64,000 bases of DNA from Ziziphus jujuba (lineage: Eukaryota; Streptophyta; Magnoliopsida; Rosales; Rhamnaceae): positions 16,543,001-16,607,000 of the forward strand of contig NC_083383.1 in NCBI RefSeq assembly GCF_031755915.1, written 5' to 3'. Below the pieces are notes generated by a model, which did not search any database, was not told where the DNA came from, and saw nothing but the letters and a program-made list of their open reading frames with translations. A program made the position numbers and the translations under genes. This document shows positions 24,323 through 37,500 of this stretch, one piece after another (within the stretch, counting starts at the first letter, position 1; every line of letters begins with the position of its first letter).

Positions 24323-25140
24323 GTGCCTGTAGTAGAGAACTCAGAAATAGTTGTTTTCGTAATTTGTTGAACAATTGGGTATTTTTGTATTTTTACATAG
24401 TAGGAGTATCTGGCCAGAAACTTAGGAATGGGATTTCAGTGATTGCCATGTTCTTGCCTCAGTTTATGGTCTTCAGTATTTGAAAGAAATCAGATTTATA
24501 AGGATCAACACGTGAAGCCCCAATTTGGTTACCCTTTTGGTCTTTGCCTTAATTTTCATTTTGGATAATATGGTGGTCCTTCATGTTTGTCTTATGTGTA
24601 CCCTTCAATCTTATCTTTTTCTTACTGGGATCTACTTTTGTTTCTGGTGAAATTCTCTTAAGTAATTATGATGAAGACATGGTCCAAATATATCAAATGG
24701 TTTGAGGGATTCTTTCTATCTCTAGGCGTGTGTATAAATTAAATTTTCATATTTTGCCTCAGAATATATTGTACTCATTTACATGACTAGACTTGTAGAC
24801 TTTATTTTGTTGAAATTATTGAACGTATCTACGACTAGATCAGATAATTGCTGAAAGAACTGCGTTAATTGCAATTTCATATTACCCAAAAAATAAAAAT
24901 AAATAAAAAACACTGGTTAACGAAAGCGGAAAAAAAATATATTTTCGGAAATTAAATTGCTCGGTATGGATATCTCCTCATATTTTGATTGGTTAGGTAC
25001 ATTAACGAGATATGTTTCTGAAAATTGACCCTTTTTTTATATATATTTAAATGTTATATATTAGTTTATGTTTATTTGGCTTCCATTTGTTTTAATGATA
25101 TTGATGATATGCAACAATTTGTTGAATTGAATATTTTAAC

Positions 25141-25203
25141 AGTTATTGCGAAAGAGGGGAAATCGGCCACATTAAAATTACCTTCTGGGGAGGTTTGTTT
25201 GCC
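25141..25203 (+). other. Plastid rpl2-like fragment upstream of the nucleolar protein 6 start
   Basis: This stretch translates to IAKEGKSATLKLPSGEV, a signature segment of plastid ribosomal protein L2. The nucleotide sequence around gaggggaaatcggccacatt agrees with chloroplast rpl2 as I remember it, with perhaps one mismatch over about 53 bases. It starts at the proposed leader acceptor (AG at 25141-25142) and ends about 25 bases before ATG 25228, so it may be spliced into the mRNA leader. Downstream of it the rpl2 sequence is not continued. Interpretation as a small nuclear insertion of plastid DNA is inference from memory, not a search. Confidence 0.7.
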
Positions 25204-25227
25204 TAAAGAAGTTATAGTGGCAAACCG

Positions 25228-28200
25228 ATGGATTCTTATTCATCTTCAGATCCAATGGACCTCAAAGTGAGGGAGCTCTTAAAAGAGGTCCAACTGGATT
25301 ACTCTCCTACATTCACCAAGCTTGTTGACAACACGGTTTCAGCCATTCAAGAGGCCATCGATAAAATCCCTGAAGACCTCCAGGTTAGTTTGTTTCCACA
25401 CTTCTGTTTCCAACAAACCCTTATCGTCAGTTTGTTTGCCTATAAATAGTGGTAATTTAAATTTGCTAGTGTTTGTTTTGGTTCATGAAGTGAAACTAGA
25501 AAATTTTTTGCCACATTTCAACACTGGGAAATTTTAAATGTGTTGAAAATTTAAGACCATCAGTTTTAATTATTGCTTGAACTCATTTATGTGCTGGTTG
25601 TTAAATTCAAAATTGGGCAGATTGAAGCGGATTTAGCTCTGGGCTTTGTCAGAGACATTGGAGCAGACAAAGTAGAATTCAAGTTTAAGAAGCCAAAATC
25701 AATACAAATTGGTGGGAGTTATGCCATAAAATGCATTGTAAAGCCTTACATCAACGTGGATCTCTTTGTTCGGTTGCCCAAGGTATCCAAATAGTAAATC
25801 TCCTTTTTCCATTTCTTATGTTGGGTTGAGAACCAATAGAAATTATTACCTTGCATTACAGGCCTTTATGAATATGGTTAGCAAATTGTCTATACAAAAC
25901 AGAAGATGGCGTTGAAGTTGTCTTAGCATAGTGGTAAAGCATTTGTGGGGTTATTAATATCATTAGGAATTTTGCTCTTGGTCTAGAAATAATTTGATTT
26001 CAAGGATAGTTGATCACAATAACTAGATTGGCATATATGATCCAAAAAAAAAAAAAGGGACAGTCATTTGCAATAACTAGATTGGCATATATGCCTACTT
26101 TAGATTTCAGTATCTGGGTACTTACCTGAGAAAGATTGTTTACATTATGCAGACAATCAGACCACATGCACAGAAAACTATACATATAACATTCAGGGGT
26201 GGAGCCAGGACTCCATCTTTGGGAGGAGCCAAGTTGCAATTTTTTTCTTTCTTTTTTTTGTTTTTGAATGTTCAAATTAAGTTACAATTTTTTTATTTAT
26301 TTACGTTTTTTTGAATGTTCAAATTGGTATTGATGATATATTTTTTCTATTATATTTATAATCCCTAAAAAAATTGATAACTAATTTTTATAAAATTTCA
26401 TGTAATTTATTATTTTAACATCTAGATAAGTGTATTAGAAAATTTGATTCGGTTTGTTCAAGAAAAAAAAAAATGTCTATTAGAATAATATGGGAGAATA
26501 TACCTAGTGAACACAATTGATAACATACAAAAACTAAAATATTTGTTTTAAAAATATGATAATCAAATAAAAATATAATTTAACAAGTAAAATGTGAATA
26601 ATAAACTATAAAACAGGAGCAATAAAAGATGAAAATATTACAAAATACTACTTAAAATAAATATTAATTATGAAAGGAAATAACATTAATACTTTCCATT
26701 AGACCATAGGTATACCATGAATGAAAAATAATATCAAAATTTTCATTACTTTAACTAAATTTTCTAATTATAATGTTAAAAAAAACAAAAAAAAAAAAAA
26801 AAAAACCCAAAGATTGTAATTTGGAATAAAAAAATAATTTATATAGATATTGTAATTCAATTTTATGGGGCCAAATATATTATGTAAGACACTTATACAG
26901 TTATTATGCTAAAAAAATATTCAAAAAACCATATATATTAAAAAAAAAAAAATTTAAAACCTTAGGGGGGCCATAGGGTAGTTCCGCCACTGATAACATT
27001 GTTCAGAGTCTTCATATTTTTAGACTTATTCTTTAAAATTCTCTCTTTTGTAGGAATGTTTCCATGAGAAAGACTATTTGAATTACCGATACCATGCCAA
27101 AAGATGTCTTTACCTGTGCATAATTAAAAAGTATTTGACATCTTCTTCATTAGTTCATAAGGTTGAATGGTCCACCCTACAGAATGAGGCACGGAAACCT
27201 GTACTAATAGTCCATCCAGGTAGATTTTCCGTATAACTATTTATTAAGTGTTGGAGTTAATTGCTTCTATTCTGCTTGCTTTTTCACATGACAAATTTAA
27301 ACCTTTTTCTTTTTGTTTTGTTTTTTTTTTTAAACTGTTCTTATTATAGCTGCAAAAGTTGTTGAAATTCCTGGATTTTCTGTAAGAATTATTCCTATAG
27401 CAACATCCCTGTTTAACATTTCAAAACTGAACCTGGAGCGAAATAATGTCCGTGCTTTGAATCAAGGTAACATGTAGCCTCAGTTCAACTATGCTATTTT
27501 ATTGATTAATTGTCCTTTATTATTTTTTATTTTTAGCAGGAAGTTTATATATTTTGTAATTTTTTTTAAGGGGGCACTTCTTGTGCTACACCTATATATA
27601 ATAGCAGTATATTGGAAGACATGTTGATAGAGGATAATGTGGAATTTGTCAATAAAATTTTTCTTGGATGGAAGGAATTACGGGAAGCGTTGATCCTGTT
27701 AAAGGTATATTAAAATATGGCATTTCTACTTTAATTCTTAACTGAATAGCTTGGTAACAATTTCTCAATATAAAATAATAGCTTGGTAACAAAGTTTCTC
27801 TTATGGTTTGTGTAGGTTTGGGCTCAGCAGCGAACTTCAATATATGCTCATGATTGTTTGAATGGATTTCTACTTTCTGTTATATTGTCATACCTCGTGA
27901 ATAAAAAACAGATCAACAAGTCTATGAAAGCACTGAAGATATTCCATGTTACATTGCGCTCCATTGGTATTTTCCTTTCACCCTTTTTTATACTTAAAAT
28001 AAAAAAATAAAAAAATACATAATTAGAAGTTGGAATTCATCAAACTAGTTAGAAGATTGGACTCCTCATTCAGCCTCCTGTTTATTTTTATTATTTTTAT
28101 TGTTATTATTTTCTTGTTTGGGGGGTTTGGGGTGGCGGGGGGCATGTTTAAGGACAACTGTATGGAGAGAGGGAAATGAGTTAAAAAGTTTGAGTATGAA

Positions 28201-31200
28201 AACATGAAGTTTATAGTTTGGTAAAACATATGGGATTTTACTTGTAGTTGATATATTTATGGTAAGGTGGCACTATAATAGTTCAAGTCAAAAGGAGTAT
28301 GTTTTGGGCTTAACATTATTTGATGATACATTTTATTATAATGATATGTACTTACTATGGCTATTCATTTGCAGCAAATTTAAAGTTTTGGGAAAACGGT
28401 CTTTACTTTCAGCAGGAGGAAAAAACTATTTTAAAGGTGTGCTGTTTATTGTTTGCTTAAGTTTTTAATGTATGATTTTCACAAGTTGTTGTATGTTCTT
28501 GACATCTTGTTACATTTATGTCTTTTTCCCCTCCAAATCAGTGGCCATAAAGAAAAAGGAAAAATAAAAACTAAAAGTAAATTAGCAGTGCGAAACTGAG
28601 ATCAAGGAATATACGTGTTTGTGAATTTCACTTTTAGCCAAATCTTTACTGTCAGCCTGGTGACCTAGTTGTTGATGCTTGACAGACTTGGTGCTTATTG
28701 GAGAAGTCCAGCAACCTCTCTCGTCTGTTGAATATGTTTCAATATAACTTTTTTAACTGCTGAAAGAAGTTCCAAGTGTTTTACTAGCATTATCCATGGA
28801 CTTTTATCTCAAAAATTGTGAAAATTGTTCTTCCTTTTGTTGAATTATTGTGGATATCTATTCATTACGTGCTTTGAATTGCAGTATAAAGAAATATTTC
28901 CTGTTGTTATATGTGATCAATCTGCCAATATCAATCTGGCATTTCGAATGACAGCCACTGGATTCAGTGAGGTACCAATTGGAAGCAATTAGCTTTTGAT
29001 TAATGTTACTATTATGTAGCAAAAATTACACCACAAGTTAAGAAATAACATTGTTCTCAATATTTCAGCTCCAAGATGAGTCTGCTCTGGCACTTAAATG
29101 CATTGAGGAATGTAGAGATGGTGGATTTGAGGAAATTTTTATGACTAGGGTTGACTATCCTGCAAAATATGATAATTGCATAAGGTATTAGCATCATCAT
29201 CATCGTCATATTTGTACATGACCAGTGCTAATATACCAGTGCTAATATATTTAGAATAATGTTTTCCCACCATTTGATGACAAGCAAAAAATTGATTCCT
29301 GGAAATATATTTAGAGAAATATATATCGATGCCTCATGCGAACCTACCTTTAAAATTTATAAAGAATTGTGTAAACTGGTAGTTGATAAAATATATTATG
29401 TTAGGGTTATAAAGAGTTAAGTACAAGGATAAATATATAGCTTTGTGGAGGGGATGGATTTTAAATTATGTGACCTTGTGACCGGTGCATAAAGTACACA
29501 TTTGCCAAGTATATTGTTAGCTGACTAGAAAAAAAATGCATCTTTAGGCTCCTGTATCACGATAAGAGGGATTTTCATTCTGCAATTTCTTTGTTATTTA
29601 TTGCAGTCTTGGAATCAATTTTATGAGCTTTTTCAATTTTTTGAGTCATAACATATCTTTATTGCTTTATCTTTTGCAAATTATCTCTTTTAGATTGAAC
29701 TTGAAGGGAAACAGAGAGGTTTATGCATCGGGATTTTGCTTGGATAATGAATGTTGGAGGTTGTATGAGCAGAAGGTGCATAATGTTCTAACTCAAGGAC
29801 TCGGTGATAGGGTGAAGTCTGTTCGTGTTACTTGGAGAAACACGCCTTCAGAATGCATTATCGAAGATGTATGGGATAAAGCATTGAACTGTATATTTTT
29901 GTCTAAAATGTTTTTTATGTACTTATACTTTGTTCCAATATTGGTTCATGACTACAGGGCTTGTCAACATTTAATTCTGAGCCATTGATTATTGGAATTT
30001 CACTGAGCTCTTTAGAGAAGGCTTTTAGGTTGGTTGATTATGGGCCACATCCTGAAAATAAAGAGGAGGTATATGAGTACCAATTTTGGATTATATGTCA
30101 ACTAAGTCTTTTGGAGATAGTATTTATTTACAATTGTGGAGATAGTATTTATTTACAATTGGTATGCATTAGGCTCTCAAATACAGGAAGTTTTGGGGGG
30201 ACAAGGCAGAGCTTAGGAGATTCAAAGATGGTAAAATCACAGAGAGCACAGGTGAGGCATATGCTTCTGTTGACTGCTGCATTGAGCTTGGTTGTGTCAT
30301 GATGATTAAAGTTTTATTCTTGATTTGCTTTGCTAAGATCAAGTATCAAAATGTCAACACTTTTCATTTTTTGTCCGATTTCTTAGTTTGGAAATGTGAG
30401 CAATGGGAAAAACATCTCATTCTAAGAAGAATTGCTGAGTATGTGCTTCTGCGGCATCTTTCTCTATCGAATGAGAATATCACATATATTGTTGACCAAC
30501 TTGATTTCGCTTTGGTTCATGGTGTGGGAGGTAGATATATAGCAATTAGTTACTGTTTAGCTTTTTTGATCTCATTTTTAGTCTCTTCTGCTCTTGAGTG
30601 CTATACAATGCTGAGCTAAAACAACATTATTTTCTCAGATCCTATATCATCTTCTGGAAGCTTGCTGAGTGCATTTGAAGTTCTATCAAATCACCTACGA
30701 CTTATCCAAGATATACCCTTGAAGGTTTTTGCTGTGCAGCCTTTGGACTCAGGTTTTCCTTTTCAGTTTTCTTAGTTGGAAATTTTTCCTACGTTTAAGC
30801 ACAATATATACATATCTATATATGCACAAATATATTTGTCTCTTGAATTTCATATCATAGCATGGTACCCTGACTTAACATATCTAAGGAAGACACCAAA
30901 GGTTACCCTGTGGAGGGTCTTCCTTTTATCCGTGCAGGAATAATATTATAATATATTTCATCCCCAATGAAAAATATTGTTGGCTCTTATGTTTCTTTTA
31001 ATGCTCTTATATCCATCTCAAGATGTATTTATTTTTTTGTGCCTTATGATAGTTGAATGAGACCCTACTTCTAGTCATATCTTTCTTGTGAAAAAATGGT
31101 TATCTTATCGTATTCTTCCTTTTTCCTTGTCTGTTTCATCAATCATTATATTTTTTGGATACATATATCTTTTTAGAAATTTAGCTGGACAACAAACTCT

Positions 31201-34200
31201 TATATTATGGTTTTTTACACAATGTTTTCTTCATGTGCATATCCATTCACCCTCACACATTTTGATCTGAAATGACAGGTTATAAGTGCAGTCATTTTAC
31301 TGTTTTCTGCAATTAAGGTCTTTAGTTGAGATAGAGTTTTCAAATTAATTCTTCTTAACATGTCTCGTTGTGTGCTTATTTTTGTATACAGCTTTCAGAT
31401 TTACATCTGTCTTCCCACCTGAACCTCATCCACTGGCTAATAAAAAGGGTGGTGTTCTAAGACTACATAAGTTCACGCCATCTTGCATTCAGCCTTTGGA
31501 AGTTTTGATCCAGGCATGTACTTGGCTTTCTAGTCATGCTCAATTGAAGCATTTTTATATTGTTAATGTCTAAAGATTTTTACTTGTTCCATTTCAGTTG
31601 GAAGGTTCTGGAAGCTGGCCAATGGATGATGTAGCAATCGAGAAAACAAAATCTGCATTTCTTCTTAAAATTGGAGAGAGGTGAGTCAATCTGGGATTCA
31701 AATTCATGAAACTATTGTACTCCCTTGAAAAGTTTATTTGATGATACAGTCATACTTTAATGGCAGTCTCCAGAAAAATTGGGGGATGATATGTACTGCT
31801 ACTGAGGATAATGTGGATGTTTTTGTGTCTGGATATGCATTTCGTCTTAAAATTTTGCATGAAAGAGGCCTCAGCTTGTTGAGGAAGGAAAGTAAGAACT
31901 CTAACTCACATATATGCATAGCTTGTTTGTCAAATTGTTTGATGATAAACTTATAAACCCATTTTCATTCGCAGCTGGAAGTTATCAAGTGAAGAGGGTC
32001 TCTTCTACTGACAAGGAACTTTTCTTTCGTGGTCAGCATGCTAGCATGATTAATGGATTACAGCATCGTTATCCAATATATGGGCCAGTTGTTAGGTCAG
32101 CATTCGCTAGAACTCATGAAAAAAGCTCGGGGGTTCACCCCTGAAAATAATGTGGTGTTGGATTTGTATTTTGATTATATTTTGAAATAATATCTGACTT
32201 TGATAACTTGTTTGGTTTTATGTGAAGGCTTGCAAAACGATGGGTTGCTTCTCATATGTTATCAGCGTGCTTGGTGGAGGAAGCAATTGAGCTTGTGGTT
32301 GCATATCTTTTCCTTAAGCCTTTACCATGTTCTGCTCCATCCTCACGAATCACTGGATTTTTAAGGTTGAAGTTCCATTTCCTATTTCAAGGCATAATGA
32401 ATAGATGTACTTCTGCAAGAAGATATCAAAATAATAAGAAAGCATAGCATGCTTGTTATGACATTCAAGATGAATGTATAAGCTCTATTTCCTCATTAAT
32501 TAGTAATTATAGTTGAAATCATGTGTGACATTGGTAGTGGTGGTGGTAGTTGAGGCTCCTGCAGCATTTGTGTGAGAATAAATATATATGCGTCAATGGC
32601 TGGACCAAAAACAATTAATTTTGTTATATAGAATAATTCGCTTCTGTTGGTTTCTTAAACAATCCGTTCAGTATATAGTGGGGAATTTCATATCTGGGAT
32701 CCATTTTATATTCTTGAGCTAACAGTAATTCTTGTGCATGACAAATTCATTAACAGGTTCCTGCGGCTGCTATCCGACTATAATTGGACATTTTCACCCT
32801 TAATTGTAGACATAAATAATGATTTGAGTCCAGAAGATGTGAAAGAGATAAATGTAAGTGTTACTGTTAAGGAAACTGAAAGATCTTGACCAATTTTGGT
32901 CCTTTTTCTTTGTGAATTTGTTTTGATTGCTACTAATTGTAAAAGAACTTTGCAGGACAACTTTATGTTGAGTAGAAAAGATTATGAAGCAAATGGACAA
33001 ACTGTCAACTCACTGATATTCTTAGCTACAGCATATGACAAGTTGTCTGAAGCATGGAGTAGATACTCACCAAACTCATCAGTTAGTAGTTCCTTTTGGT
33101 TAAATTTTACTGCATTATTTTCCATTAAAGAGATGTTCATGCTTGGAAAATTTTGCTATTTTTCCAGTTTATGGGACCCTATTCACTGACATTTTATTAT
33201 TTTTATAGCAAAATTCTTTTTATTTTCTTATCCCAGAATATCACACTTTTGAAATTTACTTCACATGCAAACATTACTGACATCATTGGAAACTCTTTTT
33301 TGTTTCATCTAGTTTTTGTGTGCTGTCCAGTAGTATTAAATGAGATGTTCAGTGAAACGATTATGTGGAAACTTAGACGCAGAAAATTACCAACAGATTT
33401 TCTAAATGTTTCGTATTGGAAATTAGCTGTTTTTGCTGGCAATCTGGAATATAGATAACTCTACCAAATGCTGTAAATCTCATTTATAAAGGTGCCATGT
33501 AAAGGATTTATACCAAAATATTCCTTCTCATTTTCTTATATATTTGATTTTGATAAATCTAAAGGAGCTTAAAAGGCTGGTGGCTTATGCTCAAAGTAGT
33601 GCAAACTTGTTGACAAAACTCATATTGGAGGATCATGTTGATTCTTATAGATGGGAGGTGAGTTTGAACACATTTGTCAGGTTCTGTCAACTTGATTTTT
33701 TCCAGGAACATTTACAGCACAATTTTTCTCTTGCAGTGCCTTTATCGAACCCCTTTGAGTAACTTTGATGCAGTGATTCTTCTACATAGGGATAAATTAC
33801 CTTACCCCCAGCGTCTTCTTTTCCCATCTGAACTAAACCAAGGTATGTTTTGGTACCAGAAATTGGCATGGTTACTGGCTGTCTAGCACTAACTTTTTCT
33901 GTTTCCCTTCTCAAAGAAAAAGGTTTTTGTTATGGAAATTTATTTGCTGTATTGGACAGGGATACGTGTGGCACAGGGAAATGCTAGCGAAGCTTTTCAT
34001 CCGTTCCTGTTACCTGGAGACTTGAAACAAAGCTCAGATGAACTAAGAAATAAGTTATTGATAAATTTTGATCCATTAAGGTGCTTTCTTGGGGATCTAA
34101 AGGTGCGTATTCTAATGGACTGCCTTGATATTGAACTTGATAGCAATTCCTTTTTTTCCTTATATTTTCTCTCTCGTATGTAGGAAGAATTCTCCAACAC

Positions 34201-34536
34201 ATTCAAGATTTGGTATGATTCTCTGGGTGGTGATGCTGTTGGCCTAACATGGGGTGCATGTTCAAAGGTATAACTTAGAATATTATACCAAATTAGCAAT
34301 GAAAATACAATGTACCATTACGTGTTAAGATTTTTTTTTTTTTTTTTTTTTGGGGAAAAATCCCAATTAACTTGAATCTTTGATGTTGTAATTTTACTTC
34401 CTTGCAGAAACGGGACCGGGAAGAAGCAATTGAGGAAGTAAAAAATCCTATTGACATGCTACGAGGAGTTGGTGAAATTGGAAAAGGGTTTGTGAGAAGT
34501 ATTTATTGTCTCAAAGCCCCGAGGCTAGCAGGATAG
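25228..34536 (+). CDS. NOL6: Nucleolar protein 6 (Nrap/Utp22 family), 26 coding exons
   Basis: Component of the small-subunit processome; yeast Utp22 acts with Rrp7 in 18S rRNA maturation in the nucleolus. Exons: 25228-25383, 25621-25782, 27054-27219, 27350-27466, 27571-27704, 27816-27966, 28375-28436, 28885-28971, 29069-29184, 29694-29868, 29958-30068, 30173-30251, 30387-30530, 30639-30752, 31392-31513, 31598-31680, 31767-31891, 31975-32095, 32228-32365, 32757-32853, 32956-33081, 33565-33657, 33737-33842, 33960-34102, 34184-34267, 34408-34536. Joined they keep frame for 1046 residues, close to the plant family length of about 1050. Recognisable blocks include GFVRDIGADKVEFKFKKP near the N-terminus, NEARKPVLIVHP, HDCLNGFLLSVILSYL, FWGDKAELRRFKDGKI, YPIYGPVVRLAKRW and NFDPLRCFLGDLK. 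All introns fit GT-AG except the one after exon 15 (GC-AG). No stop or frameshift was found, so the gene looks intact. Confidence 0.95.
26017..26093 (+). repeat. 54-bp-period duplication in intron 2
   Basis: The 23-base word caataactagattggcatata plus tg occurs at 26017-26039 and again at 26071-26093, separated by an A-rich spacer. Confidence 0.9.
26194..26992. mobile_element. Non-autonomous hAT-type element in intron 2 of nucleolar protein 6
   Basis: Flanking 8-bp direct repeats ataacatt (26186-26193 and 26993-27000) are identical. The left end is caggggtggagccagg and the reverse complement of the right end is cagtggcggaactacc, giving short imperfect terminal inverted repeats of the CAGNGGYGGA kind. 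The 799-bp interior is AT-rich and encodes no transposase. An 8-bp duplication and CA..TG ends fit the hAT superfamily. The insertion leaves both splice sites of the 1271-base intron intact. Confidence 0.85.
30113..30162 (+). repeat. 25-bp tandem duplication beside an acceptor site
   Basis: The unit ggagatagtatttatttaca plus attgt occurs twice in a row (second copy differs at its last base). It lies in the short intron 11 (30069-30172) and ends 10 bases before the acceptor AG. Confidence 0.93.
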
Positions 34537-37500
34537 TCGTTCATATTTTCAGAAGGTCCAAATGTTCCAGGGTTGGGAAGTTTTTGCTAATGAGTTAATT
34601 GTATCATTTCGGTTCCATTGGGGTATCTGAACCCCATCTTAACAGGTTACAACGCCACAGTTTTGAGGAGGTTTTTCCATTCAAATTTGGATTTTTCGGA
34701 GAAGACACCTGTTATGTCATTTCACCATTATGGGTACCTTAAGCCTCTTTCTTCACATATATATATATATATATATATTTTTTTTTTTTAGGTCCAAAAT
34801 GTAATCAAGCACATTTGGGAGCTTAGGGAGAATTAGTAAAATGTTCACTGATAAAATTTGCAGGTGATTACAAATCAAGCAAAAAAGGGGAACCTTTTGT
34901 ATAGTCTTACGACTGTTGCCATAAGTTGATGATCTGAAAGTACGTTATGATTCTAAACTGGAATGAGCCAGTGAGATGTACAAGGGAAATTAAATATTAT
35001 TTAAGTGTAGGATGCAACTTTTTCAAGTCCATGCAAAGAGTAAACCATTGTTTTATTTCTGTTGTAAACTTAATAGTCGATTCTGATTTGATATTTAAAA
35101 TTCTCTTACTGTATTTGATCTTCAGGCAAGCTCTTGTTCTTATGTTATGATATATATCACAATAACTGGTTACATTACGTATGCACAATGAGATTCTACT
35201 GGTACAAACCTAAAGCCAAGTTTCATTAACCAAATTGAGTGGTCTCATTGAAGTGCATCTAAGTCGCTATAACTCGTTGCAATATTTGCAGTCCAATCGA
35301 TTTTCTTAGTACAGATTGATAATCAAGTTTGCTGACCATGAACTGACTATTTGCATGGAGATGCAGAGCTGAAAATTTTTGTACTTCTTCTCACACACTT
35401 GAAATTATTTGTTAATGTTGCTGGTTCCAAAATCCCAAAATGAAAGATTTGGAATTCATGACCTTTTCAAAGGAAAAGTTTTCATTGTTGAAGGTTGTAA
35501 TAAGACCCTTGTTGAGACCGGTCAACAAACAGGAATATTTGAGTTCGTGAGTGGTTTAACCTCAATTGTTGTTATATTGAAAATGAATTATTGTAGGGTC
35601 CGTTGTCCATGACTAAGAAACAGCATTATTCGTTGATTTTGATTGTGTGCCAAACTCTGTTTTGTTGTTTTTCTTTTAACATGCTAGTTTGTCGTCCATC
35701 AGATGCACATATTGGCGGTGACACAGAGTCTTTTTGGTGAAAAGTTGATATTAATGTTTCCTAACCTTTTGAGCATTTTATACTCGTGCAAGTTAATTTC
35801 GTCACCATGGATAAATTGGTTTTCAAACATGGAATGCTACAGGAAACTGAAAATAAAAATAGAGAGTAAAAAAATAAAATAACATCCTTGTATTTTGGTA
35901 AAGCTGGTAATACATGTCAAATTTGGTATTTTAAAGAGGTCACTACTCCACTGACTAGTCTGACATCTAAAAAGCTTTTGAAAAATTCTGATGATTTAAA
36001 AAACAAAAACAACTCAAATAAACAATTCAAATGGTTAAAAAACAATAGTTTGAAAGATGTGAAGCTACAAATAACAAATATTATGTTTAACCATTGCATT
36101 ATCGAAGATGATAGTTTAGTAGAAGGAAACGTTCAGTTAAAAAATTATGATGATTTTAAAAACAAAAACAACTCAAATAAACAATTCACATGGTTAAAAG
36201 AATTTTTCAATTGGTGAAAAAGCAGTGTTCGACAAATATCTTGTTTAGCCTAGGCAATGAATGCAATCATGAGGCTCTTTTTTTTTTTTTTTTTTTTTGG
36301 TATATTTGTTGAATTCAAAGATGGGTATTATTACTCACATACAATAGTCACGTTATCTATTTTAATCCAATTTATTATATTTTCAATTTTCTTGATGTTC
36401 TTTCTTTTTTTGCTTTTTCTTTTTTATTTTATTTCTGGTTAAGAAATTTATTGGTTAGAAGCTGTGCATGCAATTTTTGGACCTGAAGTTATCGACCCAG
36501 TAACCCTAACCTGGCCCATTCTATCTCTTTTTTTCTTTTTTTTTGGTTTTATTTATTTATTTTTTCCTTGTGACTTGAAAGTGGAAAAGCTTTTTAGATA
36601 CTTCATTCACCCAAATGCACATTAAAAAAAAAAAGCCACAGGATAAAGAAACAGCAATTCAGTGGGAAAGACAAAAAGAAAAAGCACTTTACGAAAGGTA
36701 AAACAGCCAAAAGGAAACTTTATAACTTGATGTTGTCAAAAACCCATTATTCATAGTAGGAGGCCAACATTACTAGGAGAGAAAGTTGGATTGCCCAAAA
36801 CCAACACATGTTTGAATAAAAGCTTTCTCAGTGGAAATCTGATATTAAATCCAATGATGGACCTGCCACATTAATTATAAGCTACCCAAAAAAAAAAGGG
36901 GTTAAAATTGGTCCAAATACTTACTTTTTGTGTCTTGGTACCAAAAATAACCAAAAAATTTCATCATTTTAAACATATTGAGCTGTAGAGGGTCATGGGA
37001 TTCTTGCATCCTCCATTGGTTGCCTTTCTATCTACCAATTTATTTCTAAAGTTTTAACTTCATTAATTTCATTTTGTCAGCTTCACAAATCTCATTGCTT
37101 TGCTACACTTGCTTAACTGTTAATCAAAGATAAAGCATTTTCTCCATGTGTCTGTTTTTCCTTGTTTTTTACACAAAGTAAACTCAAGGTTTTTGGAGTT
37201 ATAATGTGTGTCTGTATATTTTAAAATATAAACATTAACAGTTACTAAAATTACCTTTCTTTTTTCTTTCCTTTTTTTTTTTTTTGAGATTTTAATATGG
37301 TTTTTTAGATAAATGCAATTTCCGTTTCTAACTGTGTGTTTAAGAATTTTTTTTGTTTTTTTTTTTTTGTTTTAGTATTTCCAAAATTAAAAATAAGAAG
37401 AAAAAAAATCAGTGGAATACAACTCATCCAATAATTTAATTGGCATTTGCTATGAGCTTTTAACTTTTCACCTAAAAATTATAAATCCCAAATACCAAAA

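Noticed and set aside
25025..25270. An 81-residue frame containing the rpl2-like segment as a gene
   Set aside because: Only about 17 residues match rpl2, the rest does not, and the frame overlaps the true start of the nucleolar protein 6 gene.
31518..31519. GT donor four bases after the proposed GC donor of intron 15
   Set aside because: Using it would shift the frame before LEGSGSW; the GC donor keeps both frame and family sequence.
31748..31749. Acceptor at gatacag for exon 17 of nucleolar protein 6
   Set aside because: It inserts residues unlike the family; the next AG (31765-31766) gives SLQ.NWGM as expected.
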